Source of the DNA: an uncultured Muribaculaceae bacterium | Lineage (GTDB): Bacteria; Bacteroidota; Bacteroidia; Bacteroidales; Muribaculaceae | Assembly: GCA_910586565.1 (NCBI GenBank) | Contig: CAJUIT010000028.1 | Span: 1 to 20,577, forward strand | DNA: 20,577 nt | Direction: 5' to 3' | Shown: in pieces, positions 7,796 through 16,088 of the stretch | Numbering within the stretch: the stretch's first letter is position 1 | Layout of the letters: every line of letters starts with the position of its first letter | The notes under the pieces: generated by a model | What the model was told of the DNA's origin: nothing | The model's database searches: none | The model's input: only the letters and a program-made list of their open reading frames with translations | Program-made: the position numbers and the translations under genes

Positions 7796-9403
7796 ATGAA
7801 AAAGTTCCTGTCGATATTCTTTTTGATACTCTGCGCCGTTGCGGCCGCGGCTCAATCGCGCTACATTTCATCGTCGCCGATGGAGGATGAGGACTCCTTT
7901 GCCGACCTCGGCGGCGCAGGCGGCGTGATGCTGCTGTCGAAAAACGGCAACCTCTCAATCAACGTCACCAATGCCCCCAAAGCAAAGATTGTTCCCCGCG
8001 GTGCACGGCGCGACGGCTACTACGAATATGCCGTGATTGTTGACCGCAACGAAACCTCCGAGCCTAAAATCGAGGTGAACCGCCGCGGCGATATAAACCG
8101 CACCAATTTTGTGGTGACTACACGCCCCGACTTCTACCGCGCCTACCTGATTGAGGAGGTGGAGCGGCCCATACACATGGAGGACCAGACGGCACCGAAC
8201 GACGCTTACCTCGACCCCTCGGCCGCCGAACTCGAATTCACCACCGCCATAGCCGGCCTGTCGGTGAAATCGCACCCCTCGCTCGGGGCAACGGTGGAGA
8301 CAAAAGCCAAAACCGGCGACCGCGAGATTTCAATCACCTCGGTAAAAATTCCCATCGACCGCATTGATGCCGCCCGCCAACGTATGGAAACGGCACAGAA
8401 AGCCTACAACGCACTCAACAAGCGTCTGGTCGATGATGCCCCCTCAACCGGCTACACCCCCACCGACAGCGATTGGGAAACCCTCGACAAACTTAGCGAA
8501 CAGGCCGACGACGCCACTCGTGATTTTCAGAAACTAACCGCCATTGAAATTTTCGCCGACGGCACAAACCGCCTGAGCGTCGACATCAGCGACCTGCGTC
8601 CGCGCATGAAGCGCGTCTACGGAGTGCTTCTGCTCAATAAGGTCGAAAAGGTCTACGTCACCGAAAGCAGCGCGGCCCTGGCCGAAGGTAGCCGCCTCTA
8701 TGCCCTGCGCGACTATGCCAACGCCCGCGCCAATTTTGAAAAGGCGCTTAAAGCTCCCGACGTGCGCCCCGACGACAAAGCCATGATTTCATCAAACATA
8801 GCCGAGTGCGACACCTGCATAAAATATGAGCAACAACTTCGCCCCGTTCTGCTGAAAATGAACGAGATGCGCAAAACAGGAGGCTCGCAGGCCGAAGTGG
8901 TGCGCTATGCCACCCATGCAATCGGAGGGTTCACCACTCTCAACAACTACAACCCCAACGACTTCTACACAGGACGCATCAAACGTCTCAACGAAATAAT
9001 CGAGGACCAACCGCTCGACATACATTTCACCGTGTCGAAATGGGTGAACGATTACTCGGGATTCTTTGAGAGCGGCCGCATCCCCAACGTTGAGGTTTGG
9101 GAATTTACCGGAGATACACCCCCGGCTCCCAAAGCCTACCGCACTGAAAAGGATTTCCGCAAACTCGTGGGTTCGTCATCCGACTACAAACTCGTTGGTG
9201 TCACCGACGAGAAGGGTGAAATCGACGTGCATCTCAGCCGCAAACCGGGGCAGATGCCCACCGGGCTGATTTTCCGCCCGGTGCGCCTCAACGACAATGT
9301 GGGCACGAAATATCTCGACATCCGCGAGGTGGTTGACGGTGCCACAGGCGACTACAACAAACGCCAGTTCCGCCTTAAAATGTACACACGCACAAACAAA
9401 TAA
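7796..9403 (+). CDS. Exported protein with TPR-like helical segment
   Basis: The 535-residue protein begins with a clear signal peptide (MKKFLSIFFLILCAVAAAA, cut before QSRY). ATG at 7796 is preferred; a TTG two codons earlier adds nothing. The N-terminal 200 residues look beta-rich (LSINVTNAPKAKIVP; TNFVVTTRPDFYRAYLIEEV). A helical stretch near 190-250 has many Ala, Gln, Lys and Asp and may form a coiled coil. Residues about 290-330 (AEGSRLYALRDYANARANFEKAL) match the tetratricopeptide pattern, followed by a CDTC pair. The C-terminal 120 residues are beta-like, with VGVTDEKGEIDVHL suggesting a carboxypeptidase-regulatory or Ig-like repeat. A short hairpin (CCCGC/GCGGG, 7765-7778) lies in the 67-bp gap upstream. 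TPRs imply binding to another protein, plausibly a product of this cluster. Specific function unknown. Confidence 0.85.
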   Translation: MKKFLSIFFLILCAVAAAAQSRYISSSPMEDEDSFADLGGAGGVMLLSKNGNLSINVTNAPKAKIVPRGARRDGYYEYAVIVDRNETSEPKIEVNRRGDINRTNFVVTTRPDFYRAYLIEEVERPIHMEDQTAPNDAYLDPSAAELEFTTAIAGLSVKSHPSLGATVETKAKTGDREISITSVKIPIDRIDAARQRMETAQKAYNALNKRLVDDAPSTGYTPTDSDWETLDKLSEQADDATRDFQKLTAIEIFADGTNRLSVDISDLRPRMKRVYGVLLLNKVEKVYVTESSAALAEGSRLYALRDYANARANFEKALKAPDVRPDDKAMISSNIAECDTCIKYEQQLRPVLLKMNEMRKTGGSQAEVVRYATHAIGGFTTLNNYNPNDFYTGRIKRLNEIIEDQPLDIHFTVSKWVNDYSGFFESGRIPNVEVWEFTGDTPPAPKAYRTEKDFRKLVGSSSDYKLVGVTDEKGEIDVHLSRKPGQMPTGLIFRPVRLNDNVGTKYLDIREVVDGATGDYNKRQFRLKMYTRTNK

Positions 9404-9442
9404 CACACTCATAATACACACATTATCACAAAACAACCCGTT

Positions 9443-10168
9443 ATGAAAAAACTTTTTGCAATCTTTGCTGTGATTGGCATGACAATTTGCGCCGGCAACC
9501 AGGCTTCGGCACAGGGGTTTCTCAACAAGCTCAAAAAAGGAGCTGAAAAGGCTACTTCGGCTGTGAAATCGGTAACCGATGCAACCGGAGTTACACAGAA
9601 CGAGGCTACCGACACCGCCACGGTGCAGGTTGACTGGAGCAACATCCCGGTCTACACCGCCCAGCAGGTCAACGTTGTCGACTCGGTAGGTAACCCCGTG
9701 CTCAACGAGGACGGCACACCGCAGATTCGTGTGTTCCTCGTGGACCAGAACGGCAATAAGCGCAGCGCCGAAGCTGTGAAAGCACAAAATAAAGCCCTGC
9801 TGAAAGCCGCAGGCATGGTGCTTGCCAAAGTTGGTGGCGGCGCCCTCATCGGCGGTCTCGCCAAAGGTGGCACCGGTGCAGCCATAGGTGCAGCCACAGG
9901 TGCCCTTGCCAGCATCGGCGACATCAACACCATCCGCAAACAGAAAAAATCGCTCGACCAGCAGAAAAAGCTCCTCAAGGCCTACTCGCAGAACTTCACC
10001 GATGAAGGTGTTCCCGTCGATGCCGCTGCCGACCTCTCGAAGGTGAAAGACCTCAACCTCACCAACGAGGCCACATCAACCCTCTCCGAGGCTGAAATCG
10101 CCGCACTCACCGCCGACCCCAAATTCAACGACAGTTCTGTTGCCGGTCTCGACGACATCGAGATTTAA
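9443..10168 (+). CDS. Exported protein with glycine-zipper-like segment
   Basis: The 241-residue protein has a Sec signal peptide (MKKLFAIFAVIGMTICAGN, ending ASAQ). Cys16 does not sit in a proper lipobox because Ile precedes it. The mature protein begins with an amphipathic Lys/Ala helix (FLNKLKKGAEKATSAV), then a Thr/Val-rich segment. Residues about 127-160 contain repeated small residues (GGGALIGGLAKGG, then TGAAIGAATGAL), a pattern of glycine-zipper envelope proteins that pack helices in or against membranes. A charged helix follows (RKQKKSLDQQKKLLKAY), then an acidic C-terminal tail. It is the last gene before the strong terminator at 10222-10263 and 39 bp after the TPR-like gene, so it is the probable end of the cluster. 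It could be a membrane-inserting or oligomerising subunit (inference). Confidence 0.83.
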   Translation: MKKLFAIFAVIGMTICAGNQASAQGFLNKLKKGAEKATSAVKSVTDATGVTQNEATDTATVQVDWSNIPVYTAQQVNVVDSVGNPVLNEDGTPQIRVFLVDQNGNKRSAEAVKAQNKALLKAAGMVLAKVGGGALIGGLAKGGTGAAIGAATGALASIGDINTIRKQKKSLDQQKKLLKAYSQNFTDEGVPVDAAADLSKVKDLNLTNEATSTLSEAEIAALTADPKFNDSSVAGLDDIEI

Positions 10169-10221
10169 CACCGCAAACGACTCTAATACTTTAATCTATA
10201 TATTACACACAACTATTCACC

Positions 10222-10263
10222 CGAAAGGGATGCCCCCACCGCGGAGGCATCCCTTTCGCTTTT
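10222..10263 (+). terminator. Strong intrinsic terminator
   Basis: CGAAAGGGATGCC at 10222-10234 pairs perfectly with GGCATCCCTTTCG at 10246-10258 around an 11-nt loop, followed by CTTTT. It lies 53 bp after the glycine-zipper gene, marks the end of the tubulin-like cluster, and separates it from the SGNH-hydrolase gene. Confidence 0.9.
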
Positions 10264-10321
10264 AATTATAACCCGGCTGCCAATCGTTCATAATCAAGGG
10301 GAAGCAGTTAACCTGTTAGTG

Positions 10322-11863
10322 ATGAAAAGAAAAGAATTTGCATTGATTTTGAGTGCTGCAATGATTGGCTGTGGTGCAGCCGGCGCACGCACATTGTTTG
10401 TAAACGGCCCCATTGTGCCGGCCGATGCCGTGGCGCTCGACAGCGTCGCCCCCGGCGAATGGCGCTCGACAGTTACACTCGACCGCCCCGTTGAGGGGGA
10501 TTATTTCTCACACTCGGCGTGGTTCACTCTCGCCGAAGGTGACTCAACAACGGTGCTGCGCCGCGTGCCCGGCACATACCGGCTGGCCGACCCCCGCAAG
10601 GAACTGTTCACCGACAATATCCGCCTCAACAACGGCATCTACACCATCACCGCCAACCTCAACGACATGACATTTGCCGTGTCGGCTCCCGTGGATTCGG
10701 CGCGCATCTCGGTTTTCGGCTCATCGGTGGCCAATGGCGAGGGTGCCGAAGGGAAACATGGCTATGCCTGGATGCTCGGCGAAGAGCTCAAAGGGCGCAA
10801 GGGCGACCGCGGCAACGGCAAGCCGTTCTACACCTCAGGAGTGTCGATTGGAGGTAACAACACCCGTGCGCTGCTCAACCGCTACCCCGACCTTCTGAAC
10901 GATTTCGGGCGCTTTGCCGTGATTGGGCTGTCGCTCGGCAATGAGGGGATTCATGAGGCCACCGACAAAGAGGGGGTGTTCTGCGGCTTCCGCGACAACA
11001 TGCTCGCTCTCATCGACAAGATAAAGGCCGACGGCATGATTCCCGTGGTGGTTAACAACTACACGCGTGCCGACTACACGGAGCTCGACTATGAATACAT
11101 CAAACGCATCAATCAGCTGATTCACCTTTGGGATGTGGCTTCGGTGAATGTGCTTGGCGCTATCGACGACGGCCACGGACGTTGGGCCGAAGGCTACATC
11201 TCCGACCCCGGACACCCCGACACCCGCGGGCATGCGGAGTTTGCACGCTCGTTCGTGCCGTCGATGTTTGCCGCTATTGCCAACGGTAAGCCTCAGCCGG
11301 AGCGCACCGAAGCCGACGGTCGCAAGCTCGGCGGCAAAGCCGGCAGGGCAACCTACACCCCCGAGGGGGAGATGCACTCGTTCACGGTGACGATGCGAAT
11401 AAAACTGCCTCGCAAGAAAACATCGCTCCTTTCGTTCGCATCGGCCAACGGAGAGGGGAACGGCTCGATAGACCTGTTGCCCGACGGAACTGTGACCTAC
11501 CACTCATCCAAAGGGTACGCACAGGTGGTGACGGCAAAAATTCCGGCCGACGGCTCTTGGCACGACATCACCCTCACCCACCATCACGCACAGGGAGCAA
11601 CCCGCCTTTTTGTCGACGAAAATTGCTCGGAAGCGGTGAGTGAAAAACTTATTCCGGCATCGTTTGACTTCGGGGGCGACAAGGAGGTTGTTGCAAATGA
11701 AATCACATTGTGGAGAGCGGGCATGACTCCTGAAGAAATCTCAGCACACCACAACGGTGCCATGCTGAAATCGAGCCTTGAGCTCTATGTGCCTATGGCA
11801 TCGGGCAAAAACACTCCTGCCAACCTCGCCCAGAGTCTCGGCGAGCTCGTAACTCATGATTAA
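10322..11863 (+). CDS. Exported SGNH/GDSL-type hydrolase with LamG-like domain
   Basis: ATG at 10322 is used (a GTG just before it is in frame). The 513-residue protein has a signal sequence; AMIGC (Cys17) resembles a lipobox, but Sec cleavage after GAAGA is equally likely. Residues about 24-125 look like an N-terminal beta-sandwich. Residues about 127-320 are an SGNH hydrolase: block I FGSSVANGEG (Ser135 the likely nucleophile, with Ser replacing the usual Asp of GDS), block II around SIGGNN (176-180), block III GLSLGNEG (G206, N207), and block V DPGHPD with catalytic Asp295 and His298. Residues about 345-500 fit a concanavalin A/LamG-like beta-sandwich (WHDITLTHHHAQGATRLFVD). This combination suggests a carbohydrate esterase or deacetylase acting on glycans at the cell envelope. 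The substrate cannot be read from the sequence. It follows a strong terminator, so it has its own promoter. Confidence 0.88.
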   Translation: MKRKEFALILSAAMIGCGAAGARTLFVNGPIVPADAVALDSVAPGEWRSTVTLDRPVEGDYFSHSAWFTLAEGDSTTVLRRVPGTYRLADPRKELFTDNIRLNNGIYTITANLNDMTFAVSAPVDSARISVFGSSVANGEGAEGKHGYAWMLGEELKGRKGDRGNGKPFYTSGVSIGGNNTRALLNRYPDLLNDFGRFAVIGLSLGNEGIHEATDKEGVFCGFRDNMLALIDKIKADGMIPVVVNNYTRADYTELDYEYIKRINQLIHLWDVASVNVLGAIDDGHGRWAEGYISDPGHPDTRGHAEFARSFVPSMFAAIANGKPQPERTEADGRKLGGKAGRATYTPEGEMHSFTVTMRIKLPRKKTSLLSFASANGEGNGSIDLLPDGTVTYHSSKGYAQVVTAKIPADGSWHDITLTHHHAQGATRLFVDENCSEAVSEKLIPASFDFGGDKEVVANEITLWRAGMTPEEISAHHNGAMLKSSLELYVPMASGKNTPANLAQSLGELVTHD

Positions 11864-12052
11864 ATAATTCATCTCCTTGAGAGGGAGTCAGAATGGTTTG
11901 GATGGTAGGACCTTACCCACAAGCGACGACCCTGACGAGCCATTATGACACACCCATTTTTGTGTGCCGGTTGTTGTAATTGTAGCAGCACTTGAAGAGT
12001 GGGTGCCGCATAACATCAATTAACAATTAACCAAAACACACAAATTAAATTA
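11864..12052 (+). other. Intergenic region, possible structured leader of the PepSY-like gene
   Basis: These 189 bp have no coding potential I can support. Several short complementary pairs could fold: GTCAG (about 11888) with CTGAC (about 11931), GGTA with TACC inside them, CACAC (11949-11953) with GTGTG (11962-11966) over a T-rich loop, and ACCCAC with the distant GTGGGT near 12000. No known riboswitch class is recognised and no TAnnTTTG promoter box is present. It may be the 3' UTR of the SGNH gene, a leader, or a small RNA. Confidence 0.3.
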
Positions 12053-12502
12053 ATGAAGAAATTACTTATTGTACTATTATTGATTATCTGCGGTGCTGGA
12101 GCGGCATCGGCATTTGTCGACTCCTATGTAATTGACCGCGACAAACTTCCGGAAAATGCCAAAAACATGCTCGACGAATACTTCCCGAAAGCCAAAGTGA
12201 GCATGATCAAGATTGACCGACACCTGCTGAAGAAAACCGACTACGATGTGAAGCTCACCAACGGAACCAAGATTGAGTTCAACAACAAGGGGAACTGGAC
12301 ATCGGTTGACTGCGGCAGCAAGGAGGTGCCCGAAGGTCTGGTGATGAAAACCATCCGTAACTATGTAAAGAAAAACTACGACGGGCTGAAGATTGTGAGC
12401 ATCGTGAAGAAAACAACGAGCTACACCATCGGCCTTTCCGACGGCAAAACGGCGAAGTTCAATTTACTTGGCCAGTTCAAGGGTCTCGAATCCGACAATT
12501 GA
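12053..12502 (+). CDS. Periplasmic PepSY-like (DUF2874-type) protein
   Basis: The 149-residue protein has a signal peptide (MKKLLIVLLLIICGAGAASA, cut before FVDS). The mature part holds two related repeats. Residues about 33-85 contain LPENAKNMLDEYFPKAKV, then DYDVKLTNGTKIEFNNKGNW. Residues about 93-147 contain VPEGLVMKTIRNYVKKNYD, then SYTIGLSDGKTAKFNLLGQF. This helix-then-hairpin pattern, with an aromatic or Gly-Asn turn at the end, is that of Bacteroidetes PepSY-like proteins. They are small secreted proteins of unknown function, sometimes listed as putative beta-lactamase-inhibitor-like by fold. The stop lies only 10 bp from the stop of the convergent ZIP transporter gene, with no terminator between, so the two transcripts probably overlap. 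Confidence 0.88.
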   Translation: MKKLLIVLLLIICGAGAASAFVDSYVIDRDKLPENAKNMLDEYFPKAKVSMIKIDRHLLKKTDYDVKLTNGTKIEFNNKGNWTSVDCGSKEVPEGLVMKTIRNYVKKNYDGLKIVSIVKKTTSYTIGLSDGKTAKFNLLGQFKGLESDN

Positions 12503-12512
12503 TTCACCGGCT

Positions 12513-13271
12513 TCACCCTGCGGCAGCCTCTATAAACAACATCATGGCCACCCCTGCCACCAAGGCATAGGTGGCCTGTTTTTGAAATCCGTGGGCATGT
12601 GTTTCGGGAATCATCTCGTCGCTGATAACGTAGAGCATAGCGCCGCCGGCCATACCGAGAAGCGCGGGGAGAAACATCCCCGACAGGCCTCCGAGCAAAA
12701 ATCCCAGCCCCACACCAACCATCTCAAGCATCGCCACAGCAATGGCAATGAGCACGGCACGCGCGTAGCCCACCCCGATCATGAGCAGCGGTGTCACCAC
12801 CACCAGCCCCTCGGGGATGTTCTGCAAAGCGATGCTTATGGTCACGGCGTAGGCGTTCGACATGTTGCTCTCATCGTAGACAATGCCGGTGGCCATACCC
12901 TCGGGCAACTTATGCAGCGCGATGGCGATGACAAACAGCAGGATTTTGTTCACCGACGTGTCGCCATGATGCTTCTCCATGTCGAGCCCTGTGAGGCGAT
13001 GGAGGTGAGGGGTCACATAGTCGAGCACGCTGATGAGGGCCACACCGGCAACCACACCGACAATCACCTGCCACCAACCGGCAGGTGAGGTCATCTCAAC
13101 TGCGGGAGCGAGAAGCCCCACAATGGCGGCCGCCAACATGGTGCCGGCGCAGAATCCCATGAAAATATCATTCCACTTGTGCGGAATTTTCTTTATGATC
13201 AGACCTATTGCCGACCCTACAAGGGATGCAATGCCGAGGGCGGCGGCTCCTATAAGAACTTTCTCTATCAT
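12513..13271 (-). CDS. ZIP-family divalent metal transporter
   Basis: The 252-residue protein has about eight hydrophobic segments and both ZIP signatures. HKLPEGMATG (residues 120-129) in the fourth helix has metal-binding His120 and Glu124; ALQNIPEGL (148-156) in the fifth has Gln150, Asn151 and Glu154. A cytoplasmic loop of about 30 residues before helix IV has histidines (HLHRL, KHHGD) typical of ZIP loops. The segment GGAMLYVISDEMIPE near 209-223 matches the seventh helix of bacterial ZIP proteins. ZIP proteins move zinc, iron or manganese into the cytoplasm; the metal here is not predictable. It follows the calcium-ATPase gene by 18 bp on the same strand and is probably co-transcribed with it. 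It is named ZIP rather than ZupT because the second motif only loosely matches characterised members. Confidence 0.93.
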   Translation of the reverse strand: MIEKVLIGAAALGIASLVGSAIGLIIKKIPHKWNDIFMGFCAGTMLAAAIVGLLAPAVEMTSPAGWWQVIVGVVAGVALISVLDYVTPHLHRLTGLDMEKHHGDTSVNKILLFVIAIALHKLPEGMATGIVYDESNMSNAYAVTISIALQNIPEGLVVVTPLLMIGVGYARAVLIAIAVAMLEMVGVGLGFLLGGLSGMFLPALLGMAGGAMLYVISDEMIPETHAHGFQKQATYALVAGVAMMLFIEAAAG

Positions 13272-13289
13272 TCCGTTTTAGTCGTTAAT

Positions 13290-15974
13290 TCACTTTCCTT
13301 TAAGCAACCGCACCCCTTCACCTATCCACAGCACAAGCGAGGTTCCGCCGATGATAATAGCCCAGTCGGAGAAACGCAGAGGGGTGACTGAAAAGAATCG
13401 GCCGCCAAACTCAACGATGAGAATCTGCCCCACGAAAATGAACGCCGCGATGAACAGGAATTCGCCGCAATGTTCGAGATGCAGGGCGCTGCGGCCTGTG
13501 GCGAAAGCGCGGGCGTTGAACATGTTCCAGAACTGGAGCATGACAAATGTTGTGAAAATGAGGCTCAGCTCGTAGGGGGTGAGACCGCTTTCACTGCCGA
13601 GGGTTACGTGGAGCAGCTGAGGCAGCGAGGTTACATCGGCATGTTCAAACACATAGACCATCGCAAACAGCAGGGCGAAGAACACAAGCCCGGTGCCGAT
13701 GATGAACCGCCACATCGACGGGTTGATGATGAACGCCCGGCGGTCGCGCGGACGGTCGCGCATCACCGACTCCGACGGGGGGAGAGATGCCAGCGCCATA
13801 GCGGCAAATGTATCCATGATGAGGTTCACCCAAAGCATCTGCGTGACGGTGAGCGGCGACTCGGTGCCCATGAATGCTCCGGCGAGCACAATGAGGCAGG
13901 CGGCCACGTTGACAGTCATCTGGAACAGCACGAAACGCTGGATGTTGCGGTAGAGCGAGCGGCCCCACATCACAGCGCGGCCGATTGATGCGAATGAATT
14001 GTCAACAATCGTTATGTCGCTCGCCTCTTTGGCAACGGAGGTACCGTCGCCCATCGACAGTCCCACATGGGCGGCTTTGAGGGCGGGGGCGTCGTTGGTG
14101 CCGTCGCCGGTCACCGCCACCACCTGCCCTTTGCGCTGCAATGCCTCCACGAGGCGTTTCTTATCCATAGGGCGGGCGCGGGCGATGATTTTCAAATCCA
14201 TCACACGGTCATCGAGCTGCTCTTCGGTGAGTTCGCCGAATTCGGGACCGGTGATTATGTTGCGGTCGCCGTCAGAGGGTTTCCACAACCCTATCTGGCG
14301 CCCGATTTCCTTAGCGGTGCCCGGTGTGTCGCCGGTTACAATCTTCACTCCGATACCGGCATCGAGCACTTCGTTGATTGCACGGGGCACATCGGCACGC
14401 ACGGGGTCGGCGATGGCAACGATGCCGAGGAATGTGAGGTCGTTCGACACAACTTTTCCGTCGGCAATGACAGGTTCGTTGCCTGAAAGTTTCGCGCAGG
14501 CGAAACCGAGGGTGCGCATGGCCTGCGCCTGATATTCTTTCAACTGTCGGTCAATCTCCTCGCGGGTCACACCGCCGCTACTGCGGGCGCACAGCCCGAA
14601 CACGATTTCGGGGGCACCTTTCACAAACAGATAGCGCTCGCCGTTGGCGTTGTCGACAACGGTGGCCATGTATTTGCGCTCGGTTGAGAAGGGGAGCTCC
14701 TCCACAACGGTGAATCGCGATTTCAATTGCTCGTAGTCGTGGCCGTTGGCATCGAGCCACAGCAACAACGCTCCCTCGGTGGGATTGCCGAGCACCTCGG
14801 GGCGCTCGCCGACTTTCGAGCGGTCGAGACGCGCAGTGCAGTTCACAGCTATCCCTTCGAGCAGCAGGCGGCTCTCGGCGTTGTCGCCGAGCTCCCCGCC
14901 GGGGAGGCAATAGAAGTTTGTTTTATACACCTGCATGCGGTTCTGGGTGAGGGTGCCGGTTTTATCGGTACAGATAACGGTTGTGGCACCCATTGTTTCA
15001 CAGGCGTGGAGCTTACGCACGAGGTTGTTGGTTTTCAACATGCGGCGCATGCTGTAGGCCAGGCTAAGTGTCACCGCCATAGGAAGCCCCTCGGGAACCG
15101 ACACCACTACGAGGGTGACGGCTATCATGAGTGTCTGCAACAGGTAGGTGAGGAAATCGACCCACTCAAAGGGGTTGCCCGAGGTGAAATACATCAGTAG
15201 GCGGCCGGCAACAATCACCACACCCACTACGTAGCTGAGGCGGGCGATGAGTTTGCCGAGCCGGTCGAGCTGCTCGGTGAGCGGGGTCTTGACGGTGTCG
15301 TCGATGCGCGATGCCTCAAACACTTTTCCGTTCTCGGTGGCATCGCCAACGGCAAGCACCTCGGCGATTCCGTGCCCCTCCATCACCTTGGTGCCGCGCA
15401 TCACATGGTTGCTAGGGAAGGTGGCCTCGGGGTCGAACTGCGACTCGTCGGTGGTTTTGTGCGCCATAGGCTCGCCGGTGAGGGTAGATTCATCCACGTT
15501 GAGCGACACGGCCTCGAGCAGGCGACAGTCGGCCGGAATCTCCTCGCCGGTGTTGATAACCACGATGTCACCCACAACAACATCCTTGCGCGGCACGGTG
15601 GTGGCAACGGCATTGCGGATTACCTGCACGGCCTCCTCATCGTTCACCTGGTTGAGAATGGCAAACTCCTTGTTAGCACGGTATTCAAAATAGAAGCCGA
15701 GACCGGTGGCCAGAAATATGGCGATGAAGATGCCGATAGGCTCGAAGAACACCCCGGCATCCTTGTCGAGGCCGACATATTCATAAATCGAAATACCCAC
15801 CGACAGCACTCCCGCTATGAGGAGAATGATTATCAACGGGTCGTGGAATTTTTCGAGAAGCTGTTTCCACCACGGGGTGCGGGTGGCAGGCGTCAGCACG
15901 TTGACGCCATGCAATTCACGGCTGCGTGCCACCTCGGCATCGGTCAGCCCTTTGTATTTAATTGTGTCGCTCAT
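13290..15974 (-). CDS. PMCA-type calcium-translocating P-type ATPase
   Basis: The 894-residue protein has the full P2-type ATPase layout. It has an N-terminal cation-ATPase segment (1-60), two helices, an A domain with LTGEP (165-169; Pro where TGES is usual), and M4 with VPEGLP (293-298), the cation site. The P domain has DKTGTLT (Asp337 is phosphorylated), the N domain KGAPE (452-456), the hinge TGDGTND (622-628), and M6 NLIMDTFAA (717-725) with Asn717 and Asp721 as Ca2+ ligands, followed by four further C-terminal helices. Length and motifs match PMCA/SERCA-like bacterial pumps that export Ca2+ from the cytoplasm. No calmodulin-binding tail is seen. ATG at 15974 is chosen; a GTG 10 codons upstream adds a segment without conserved features. 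The gene follows the pgpA terminator and precedes the ZIP gene by 18 bp. Confidence 0.95.
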   Translation of the reverse strand: MSDTIKYKGLTDAEVARSRELHGVNVLTPATRTPWWKQLLEKFHDPLIIILLIAGVLSVGISIYEYVGLDKDAGVFFEPIGIFIAIFLATGLGFYFEYRANKEFAILNQVNDEEAVQVIRNAVATTVPRKDVVVGDIVVINTGEEIPADCRLLEAVSLNVDESTLTGEPMAHKTTDESQFDPEATFPSNHVMRGTKVMEGHGIAEVLAVGDATENGKVFEASRIDDTVKTPLTEQLDRLGKLIARLSYVVGVVIVAGRLLMYFTSGNPFEWVDFLTYLLQTLMIAVTLVVVSVPEGLPMAVTLSLAYSMRRMLKTNNLVRKLHACETMGATTVICTDKTGTLTQNRMQVYKTNFYCLPGGELGDNAESRLLLEGIAVNCTARLDRSKVGERPEVLGNPTEGALLLWLDANGHDYEQLKSRFTVVEELPFSTERKYMATVVDNANGERYLFVKGAPEIVFGLCARSSGGVTREEIDRQLKEYQAQAMRTLGFACAKLSGNEPVIADGKVVSNDLTFLGIVAIADPVRADVPRAINEVLDAGIGVKIVTGDTPGTAKEIGRQIGLWKPSDGDRNIITGPEFGELTEEQLDDRVMDLKIIARARPMDKKRLVEALQRKGQVVAVTGDGTNDAPALKAAHVGLSMGDGTSVAKEASDITIVDNSFASIGRAVMWGRSLYRNIQRFVLFQMTVNVAACLIVLAGAFMGTESPLTVTQMLWVNLIMDTFAAMALASLPPSESVMRDRPRDRRAFIINPSMWRFIIGTGLVFFALLFAMVYVFEHADVTSLPQLLHVTLGSESGLTPYELSLIFTTFVMLQFWNMFNARAFATGRSALHLEHCGEFLFIAAFIFVGQILIVEFGGRFFSVTPLRFSDWAIIIGGTSLVLWIGEGVRLLKGK

Positions 15975-16021
15975 AAACAAATTGTCAGAAATTGCCGGTG
16001 GCACACACCAGCTGTCAACAA

Positions 16022-16049
16022 TAAAAACAACCGCCGGCCACGGGCGGTT
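16022..16049 (-). terminator. Intrinsic terminator after pgpA
   Basis: Read on the minus strand, AACCGCC (16049-16043) pairs with GGCGGTT (16035-16029) around a 7-nt loop and is followed by GTTTTT. It lies 40 bp past the pgpA stop, and the downstream Ca2+-ATPase start is about 50 bp further on. It separates pgpA from the transporter operon, although no clear -7 box for the ATPase gene was found in the remaining gap. Confidence 0.75.
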
Positions 16050-16088
16050 TAACGCACTTTGGCCGACGAGTGAGATAAATCTTATTTT

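Noticed and set aside
12468..13988. Plus-strand open frames opposite the ZIP and Ca2+-ATPase genes
   Set aside because: The minus-strand products have full family motifs, and the opposite frames are low-complexity His/Gly/Arg shadows.
13290..16004. GTG at 16004 as start of the Ca2+-ATPase
   Set aside because: The ATG 10 codons later begins the conserved N-terminal segment, and the extra residues add no recognised feature.
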